A DNA stretch of 17,566 nucleotides, taken from positions 1 through 17,566 of the forward strand of contig JAQXHW010000153.1 in NCBI GenBank assembly GCA_029007475.1, read 5' to 3'. The DNA is from Oscillospiraceae bacterium. GTDB taxonomy: Bacteria; Bacillota; Clostridia; Oscillospirales; Acutalibacteraceae. Under the pieces are notes generated by a model. That model saw only the letters and a program-made list of their open reading frames with translations. It was not told the DNA's origin and made no database searches. Positions 12,972 to 17,566 of the stretch are shown here, piece by piece. Made by a program: the position numbers and the translations under genes. The stretch's first letter is position 1. Each line of letters starts with the position of its first letter.

Positions 12972-14123
12972 TTGGCTGATAAAAGAGATTATTACGAGGT
13001 CATGGGCGTCTCAAAGGGTGCCTCTGACGACGAAATAAAAAAAGCATACCGACAGGCGGCAAAAAAATACCACCCCGACCTTAACCCCGGCAACGCCGAA
13101 GCAGAGGCTAAGTTTAAGGAAGTAAACGAAGCCTATGAGGTGCTCTCAGATAAGGATAAGCGCGCTCGCTACGACCAATTCGGTCACGCAGGAGTCGACC
13201 CCAACTACGGGGCAGGCGCAGGCGGCTACGGCGGGAGCCCCTTCGGACAGGATATTGATTTGGGCGATATTTTCAACAGCGTTTTCGGCGGCTTTGGCGG
13301 CTTCGGCGGCAGAAGGTCCGCTAACCCCAACGCACCGAGACGCGGTACGGATATCGAAACCTCCGTCAGTATTTCCTTTGACGAGGCGGTTAAGGGCTGT
13401 AAAAAGGAGATTAGCTACAATGCCGTGGTAACCTGTAAGGAATGTAACGGCTCAGGCGCCGAAAAGGGCACTTCTCCCAAGGTATGCTCCGCCTGTCACG
13501 GCACAGGTCAGGTAACCGTAAGTCAAAGAACTCCCTTCGGTGTTGTTCAGACTGCCCGCGCCTGCGATAACTGCCGCGGCACAGGTAAGGTTATCGAAAA
13601 GCCCTGTCGGGCTTGCTCAGGTCAGGGCAGACACAAGTCCACACGAAAGATTGAGATAAACATTCCCGCAGGCGTCAACAATGAGCAGCTTCTAAACGTA
13701 AGTTCACAGGGTAACGCAGGCACAAACGGCGGCCCCGCAGGTGATTTGCGAGTATATATCACCGTTAAGCCCCACCCCATTTTCGAGCGCAGAGGGGACG
13801 ATATTTGGTGCGAGTTACCCTTGACCTACACTCAGGCGGCTTTAGGCGCAGAGGTTGTAGTACCCACCGTTGACGGCAAGGTAAGCTACAGCGTTCACGA
13901 CGGCACCCAGCCCGGCGACGTATTTAAGCTCAAGGGCAAGGGTGTGCCCCACTTAAACGGCAGAGGCAGAGGCGACCAATATGTAAGGGTTACCATTGAC
14001 GTACCCCGAAACCTCTCCTCAAAGCAAAAAGAGATTCTCAAGGAGTTTGAAAAAGCCTCCTCCGAGAAAAACTATTCAAAGAGAAAGAGTTTTTCCGATT
14101 TAATTAAAAAAATATTCGGTTAA
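12972..14123 (+). CDS. dnaJ: DnaJ (Hsp40) co-chaperone, type I
   Basis: 383 residues from a TTG at 12972 (AGGTG five bases upstream), which gives the usual start M-ADKRDYYEV; the frame is open upstream to 12927 but that part runs through a hairpin and is not DnaJ-like. DnaJ stimulates DnaK ATPase and delivers substrates. In order: J domain with HPD at 34-36, a Gly/Phe-rich linker (about 72-113), the zinc-binding region with four CxxCxGxG repeats (Cys pairs at 155/158, 172/175, 198/201 and 212/215), and C-terminal substrate-binding domains. All key residues are present and the length is normal. It lies 90 bases after dnaK. Confidence 0.95.
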   Translation: MADKRDYYEVMGVSKGASDDEIKKAYRQAAKKYHPDLNPGNAEAEAKFKEVNEAYEVLSDKDKRARYDQFGHAGVDPNYGAGAGGYGGSPFGQDIDLGDIFNSVFGGFGGFGGRRSANPNAPRRGTDIETSVSISFDEAVKGCKKEISYNAVVTCKECNGSGAEKGTSPKVCSACHGTGQVTVSQRTPFGVVQTARACDNCRGTGKVIEKPCRACSGQGRHKSTRKIEINIPAGVNNEQLLNVSSQGNAGTNGGPAGDLRVYITVKPHPIFERRGDDIWCELPLTYTQAALGAEVVVPTVDGKVSYSVHDGTQPGDVFKLKGKGVPHLNGRGRGDQYVRVTIDVPRNLSSKQKEILKEFEKASSEKNYSKRKSFSDLIKKIFG

Positions 14124-14178
14124 ACCTCTCATCCTCAATCCACGAGGGCGATTTCTACATCCTGCAAGGAGATAAATT

Positions 14179-15096
14179 ATGGATTGGACCGAAATTATTA
14201 TTTCAGTAGACCGAAAGCACAGCGAAACCGCCGAGGCTATTGCTCACATGGTTGTACCCTACGGCATTTATATTGAGGACTACCAAAACCTTGAAAGCGA
14301 GGTTTTGGAGATTGCTCACATCGACCTTATCGATGAGGAGCTTCTCAAAAAGGACAAGTCAAGGGTACTTATTCACATATACATAAGCCCCGAAAAGAAC
14401 CCTGCGGAGAGTATTTCTTTCCTCAGAGAGCGACTCAGCGCCGAGGGTATCGAGAGCGAAATTGAGACCCTCTGCTGCAACGAGGAGGACTGGAGAAACA
14501 ACTGGAGACAGTATTTCTTCCCCATTCCCGTGGGCGAAAAGCTCCTTATTCGTCCCACCTGGCGCGACGAATACGACCCGGGAGAGAGAAAGGTTATCAA
14601 TATCGACCCCGGTCTTGCTTTCGGCACAGGTAACCACGAAACCACCCGGCTGTGTCTTTCCGAGCTTGAGAAACACATCACAAAAGAGACGAAAATTCTT
14701 GACGTGGGCTGTGGAAGTGGTATACTTTCAATAGCGGCGGTACTTTTGGGTGCCGAAAGCGCTTTCGGCGTGGATATTGACCCCACCGCAGTACGCACCG
14801 CCTATGAAAACGCAGAGCTCAACGACGTAACGGACAAATGCGAATTTGCAGCGGGAAACCTTACCGACAAGGTTGAGGGTACTTACAATATCGTTGTTGC
14901 AAATATCGTTGCCGACGCCATAATCATGCTTTCAAAGGACGTTAAGAACTTCATGAACGAGGACTCCGTCTATATCATGAGCGGCATTATCGAAAGCCGC
15001 CTACCCGACGTTTTGAACGCTTTAGAAGGCAGCTTTACGGTTGAGAAAACCCTTATCGACGGCGGTTGGGTTTGCTTGGTTGCAAAAGCTCTCTGA
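14179..15096 (+). CDS. prmA: Ribosomal protein L11 methyltransferase
   Basis: 305 residues. PrmA uses S-adenosylmethionine to trimethylate ribosomal protein L11. The signature FGTGNHETT is at 148-156, the SAM-binding loop DVGCGSG at 175-181, the acidic strand end VDID at 198-201, and a motif-IV-like ANIVAD at 241-246. The N-terminal substrate-recognition domain is present. AAGGAG lies seven bases before the ATG. It follows dnaJ by 55 bases, as in many Firmicutes, where rsmE usually comes next; here rsmE is absent and an unrelated membrane protein follows. Confidence 0.94.
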   Translation: MDWTEIIISVDRKHSETAEAIAHMVVPYGIYIEDYQNLESEVLEIAHIDLIDEELLKKDKSRVLIHIYISPEKNPAESISFLRERLSAEGIESEIETLCCNEEDWRNNWRQYFFPIPVGEKLLIRPTWRDEYDPGERKVINIDPGLAFGTGNHETTRLCLSELEKHITKETKILDVGCGSGILSIAAVLLGAESAFGVDIDPTAVRTAYENAELNDVTDKCEFAAGNLTDKVEGTYNIVVANIVADAIIMLSKDVKNFMNEDSVYIMSGIIESRLPDVLNALEGSFTVEKTLIDGGWVCLVAKAL

Positions 15097-15161
15097 TTTT
15101 CATAAGACTGTCACATTGGGCGATTATACTGAATAAAATTTTTTCGAAAGGCTGATTCATT

Positions 15162-15731
15162 ATGAAAAAAACAGGCAAAAAGGACACCCTAAACTTAATC
15201 TTCTCCGCATTTCTTATTTTAGGCTACATTATCTGCTCCTACTTTTTCCTTTCCATGGGAGCTACCACAGAGTTTGCAATCTACATCCAGCTTGCAGTAT
15301 TCACAGTTTTCGGCTTGGTGCTTTTCTATGCAACAAGAGTCGGCGAAGGCAAGCCTGTTAAGAGATTCAGCCTTTGGACTCTTATAATTGTTGTAGTTCC
15401 CGCTATCTACGCTATCGTTGCAACCCTCGTACCTCAGGTTCCCCTTCACAATCAAATCGCAAACTTAGGCGCTGAGACCGCACTTGCTTACAGCCCCCTC
15501 TTTATCTTAGCTTGCGTTGCTTTAGGCTACGGTCTGCCCTACACCTTCTTCAGCGGCTTTGAGATGGAAGCAGAGGAAACCGCAGACGAGGAAGCCTGCA
15601 CCTGCGAGTGCTGTGAGGAAAAGGCAGAGGAATCCTGCACCTGCGGATGCTGTGAGGAAACAGCCGAGGAAAAAGCCGAAGAAGCTGCTGAGGATACCGC
15701 AGAAGTAAAAGAAGAAGCAACCGAGGAATAA
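15162..15731 (+). CDS. Four-span membrane protein with a cysteine-rich acidic C-terminal tail, unknown function
   Basis: 189 residues. After a lysine-rich N-terminus there are four likely membrane segments (about residues 12-32, 37-57, 71-91 and 107-130), then a strongly acidic tail (131-189) rich in Glu and Ala. In the tail a 13-residue unit occurs twice: CTCECCEEKAEE from residue 146 and CTCGCCEETAEE from residue 159, eight cysteines in all (146, 148, 150, 151, 159, 161, 163, 164). The positive-inside rule suggests a cytoplasmic tail. Clustered Cys next to Glu suggests metal or Fe-S binding, but this is inference. An AAAGG-type SD precedes the ATG; it lies 52 bases upstream of mrp on the same strand with no terminator between. 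I do not recognise the family. Confidence 0.82.
   Translation: MKKTGKKDTLNLIFSAFLILGYIICSYFFLSMGATTEFAIYIQLAVFTVFGLVLFYATRVGEGKPVKRFSLWTLIIVVVPAIYAIVATLVPQVPLHNQIANLGAETALAYSPLFILACVALGYGLPYTFFSGFEMEAEETADEEACTCECCEEKAEESCTCGCCEETAEEKAEEAAEDTAEVKEEATEE
15597..15674 (+). repeat. Two tandem 39-bp units encoding the CTCxCC cysteine repeats
   Basis: Units 15597-15635 and 15636-15674 are similar in sequence, both starting TGCACCTGCG and containing TGCTGTGAGGAAA. Each encodes thirteen residues with four cysteines, pointing to a short in-frame duplication. Confidence 0.75.
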
Positions 15732-15783
15732 CTTAAAGAATCCTCGTAACACTATTTGTAAAAACTGAAAAGAGGTAATTTCA

Positions 15784-16605
15784 ATGGGTTGCACTCACGA
15801 CTGCTCAAGCTGCAGTTCAAATTGCAAGTCTAAAGATGACAACGGCATTCAAAAAGAGGCCTTAAACGAGCTTAGCAAGGTTAAAAAGGTTATCGGCGTA
15901 GTTTCGGGCAAGGGCGGCGTAGGCAAGAGCTTAGTTACCACCGCTATGGCAGTAACCATGAACCGCCGAGGCTACAAGACCGCTATTATGGACGCTGATA
16001 TTACAGGTCCCTCAATTCCCAAAGCACTTGGCATCAAGGAAAAATGCCAGGGCACCGATTTAGGTCTTCTCCCCGTTACAACAAAGACCGGCATCGACGT
16101 AGTATCTATCAATCTGCTCCTTGAAAACGAGACGGACCCCGTAGTATGGAGAGGTCCTGTTATCGCAGGAACGGTTAAGCAGTTCTGGACGGAGTTCATC
16201 TGGAAGGACGAGGACTATATGTTCATCGATATGCCTCCCGGAACAGGCGACGTTCCCCTTACCGTTTTCCAGAGTATTCCCCTTGACGGCATTATCGTTG
16301 TCGCTTCCGTTCAGGAATTAGTTTCAATGATTGTTGAAAAGGCGGCTAAAATGGCAGAGCTTATGAACGTTCCCATTATCGGAATCGTTGAGAATATGAG
16401 CTACTTCAAGTGCCCCGACTGCGGCAAGGAGCACAAAATCTTCGGCGAAAGCCACACCGATGAGGTTGCCGCAAAATATGGCACAAAGGTTATCGCAAGA
16501 CTTCCTATCGACTCCTCGCTTGCTAAATGCACCGACACAGGCACAATGGAGCTTTTTGTGGGCGACTACTTTGAGGAAGCCGCAAACGAAGTTGAGAAAA
16601 TCTGA
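15784..16605 (+). CDS. mrp: Mrp/NBP35 family ATP-binding Fe-S carrier protein
   Basis: 273 residues. Mrp/ApbC/Nbp35 P-loop ATPases bind and deliver 4Fe-4S clusters. An N-terminal cysteine cluster C3-x3-C7-x2-C10-x3-C14 precedes the ATPase, as in Nbp35-like forms common in anaerobic Firmicutes. The deviant Walker A SGKGGVGKS is at 41-49, the switch-type DADITGPSIP at 70-79, and DMPPGTGD at 149-156. A CPDC pair (C210, C213), which holds the bridging cluster at the dimer interface, follows MSYFK. AGAGGT lies before the ATG. It is followed by a strong terminator, so it ends the transcription unit. The function in this cell is inferred from the family. Confidence 0.92.
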   Translation: MGCTHDCSSCSSNCKSKDDNGIQKEALNELSKVKKVIGVVSGKGGVGKSLVTTAMAVTMNRRGYKTAIMDADITGPSIPKALGIKEKCQGTDLGLLPVTTKTGIDVVSINLLLENETDPVVWRGPVIAGTVKQFWTEFIWKDEDYMFIDMPPGTGDVPLTVFQSIPLDGIIVVASVQELVSMIVEKAAKMAELMNVPIIGIVENMSYFKCPDCGKEHKIFGESHTDEVAAKYGTKVIARLPIDSSLAKCTDTGTMELFVGDYFEEAANEVEKI

Positions 16606-16616
16606 ATATAAGAGCT

Positions 16617-16647
16617 TAAGCACCGAGAAATCGGTGCTTATTTTTTT
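16617..16647 (+). terminator. Rho-independent terminator after mrp
   Basis: A perfect 10-bp stem TAAGCACCGA (16617-16626) with its complement (16631-16640), a GAAA tetraloop and T7. It is the first clear intrinsic terminator on the plus strand after the hrcA promoter. Confidence 0.94.
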
Positions 16648-16669
16648 ATAGTCTGCGCATAATATTACC

Positions 16670-17080
16670 ATGAAAAACTCAAAAACATTTATTCTCTATA
16701 TATGCAGACTTTTGCTCGTTTTATTTATAGCAAAGCCCCTGTTAAGCCTACTGCCCGAAAGCCTTTCGCCCGCTTTGATTCTTTTACTTTGGATGACTTT
16801 ATTTATGCTGTCGGCGGTATATGCTTTTCTCCTTGTGAGAAGCTATGAAATCAAATTTTACGAGGGCGAGCTTTCCTTTTCAAAGGGCGTGGTTTTCAGA
16901 AAAAAACTCCGCATAAAATACGAAAGCCTTACGGCAATTTCAAGGTTTTCCTCTCCCTTGGAGCGACATTTTTCTCTTATGAGCCTTTTGCTTCATACCG
17001 GGGGAAAATCCTTTTGGCTCTTTCCCGTAAGCGAAGCCGTTCTCAAAAAAATAGCAGAGAAAGGGGAGCTTCCTCTATGA
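16670..17080 (+). CDS. Membrane protein with bacterial PH domain (YdbS-like)
   Basis: 136 residues. Two N-terminal hydrophobic segments (about 8-28 and 34-56) are followed by a small beta-rich domain (YEIKFYEGELSFSKGVVFRK, then LTAISRFSSPLERHFSL) that fits the bPH_2 type found in YdbS proteins, whose function is poorly known. The stop overlaps the start of the next gene by ATGA, so the two are translated as a pair. There is no visible Shine-Dalgarno before the ATG, and a CATAAT-like -10 lies only seven bases upstream. An in-frame TAG at 16649-16651 excludes a longer protein. The domain call is from pattern, not a search. Confidence 0.72.
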   Translation: MKNSKTFILYICRLLLVLFIAKPLLSLLPESLSPALILLLWMTLFMLSAVYAFLLVRSYEIKFYEGELSFSKGVVFRKKLRIKYESLTAISRFSSPLERHFSLMSLLLHTGGKSFWLFPVSEAVLKKIAEKGELPL

Positions 17081-17566
17081 ACGCAAAAGCCTCAAGCCTG
17101 CATATACTAAAGCTCTTTTACCGCTTCGGCTTTCTCATCATCGCACTTCCTATTGAGGCGATTTTAAGAGAGAGATTAGGGGTAAAAATCTTTATTCCGC
17201 TGTATATATCTAATATAGTTCTCTGTGTTCTTCTGGTTATCTTTGCGGTTAAAAGCCGCCGAAGCACACGAATTTCAAAAACCGATAGCGCACTTCGTCT
17301 GAGCCGGGGTGTTTTTCTCAAGGACAAGGCTTCCTTATTGCAAAGCAGGATAAGCCTCACCCTTGTCCTGAGAAAACCTCATTACTCGCTTTTCAAATCA
17401 CGAAAGGTTCTTTTCTTTAGGGGCACGCTCAAAAAGAGTATATATTTAACCGTCTCTGACACAGAGAGGATCCTGAAAAAAAGGGATTCTTTTACTCACA
17501 AAAGCAAGCTCTTCGGGGTATTCATTACCTCCCTCGGACTCTCAAGCCTTATTCCCGAAGCTCTTG
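17077..17566 (+). CDS. Membrane protein, probably YdbT-like PH-domain partner (cut by window edge)
   Basis: The frame opens with an ATG overlapping the upstream stop (ATGA) and stays open to the right edge for 163 codons. Two hydrophobic segments near the N-terminus (about 16-28 and 41-58) are followed by a beta-rich, basic region (TRISKTDSALRLSRGVFLKD) like a bPH_2 domain, and a further hydrophobic segment starts near the edge. YdbT proteins repeat this membrane-plus-PH unit and are encoded after YdbS, which fits the arrangement here. The assignment rests on this pairing and is tentative. Confidence 0.65.
   Translation, partial: MNAKASSLHILKLFYRFGFLIIALPIEAILRERLGVKIFIPLYISNIVLCVLLVIFAVKSRRSTRISKTDSALRLSRGVFLKDKASLLQSRISLTLVLRKPHYSLFKSRKVLFFRGTLKKSIYLTVSDTERILKKRDSFTHKSKLFGVFITSLGLSSLIPEAL

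Noticed and set aside
15522..15794. Phenylalanine- and cysteine-rich antisense frame opposite the membrane protein
   Set aside because: Its composition is the mirror of the Glu-rich and Cys-rich tail codons; no ribosome binding site or promoter supports it.
1..17566. CRISPR arrays, tRNA/rRNA genes, transposases, integrases, toxin-antitoxin pairs or defence genes
   Set aside because: No spaced direct repeats, cloverleaf-like sequences or proteins with such motifs were seen on either strand.

Overview
The window looks like a chromosomal segment of an anaerobic, probably endospore-forming Clostridia-type Firmicute. The evidence is an Rnf operon, a spoVAE gene, the hrcA-grpE-dnaK-dnaJ-prmA order behind a perfect CIRCE element, a DUF1846 gene, an Mrp ATPase with an N-terminal cysteine cluster, and strong AGGAGG ribosome binding sites. 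Genus cannot be judged from the sequence alone. There are no tRNA or rRNA genes, CRISPR arrays, insertion sequences or phage genes; this is mostly housekeeping DNA.

Layout. 1-2952 (minus): rnfC-rnfD-rnfG-rnfE, overlapping or abutting, with rnfE cut by the left edge. From the same intergenic region spoVAE runs the other way (3095-3451), followed by a patatin-like hydrolase (3524-4366) and a DUF1846 protein (4447-5907), the latter two with recognisable promoters, closed by a strong terminator at 5913-5949. 6022-8849 (minus): a TetR regulator, a GPH-type sugar:cation symporter, a 49-residue single-span membrane protein too short for ordinary gene calling, and rpsT (S20). 9183-16647 (plus): CIRCE-controlled hrcA, grpE, dnaK, dnaJ, prmA, then a four-span membrane protein with a cysteine-rich acidic tail, then mrp. 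The first clear terminator on this strand lies after mrp. 16670 to the right edge: a YdbS/YdbT-like pair of bacterial PH-domain membrane proteins, the second cut by the window.

The most striking observation is in dnaK. The reading frame from the normal start (11043) to the normal C-terminus (12881) is intact and well conserved except for one in-frame amber codon (TAG, codon 43, 11169-11171) inside the ATPase domain. This is either a sequence error, a recent nonsense mutation in a key chaperone, or a read-through or recoded UAG. UAG ends only one of the 18 genes whose stop is visible here, and that one has a TGA four codons later. Nothing else in the window proves recoding.

Other items to look at: the 49-aa protein with its own promoter and terminator; the duplicated CTCxCC cysteine tail encoded beside the Fe-S carrier mrp; a 25-bp perfect palindrome that seems to serve both as the transporter terminator and as a possible TetR operator at the tetR start site; and strand-specific hairpins between the chaperone genes. 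I found no clearly new multi-gene defence or mobile system.
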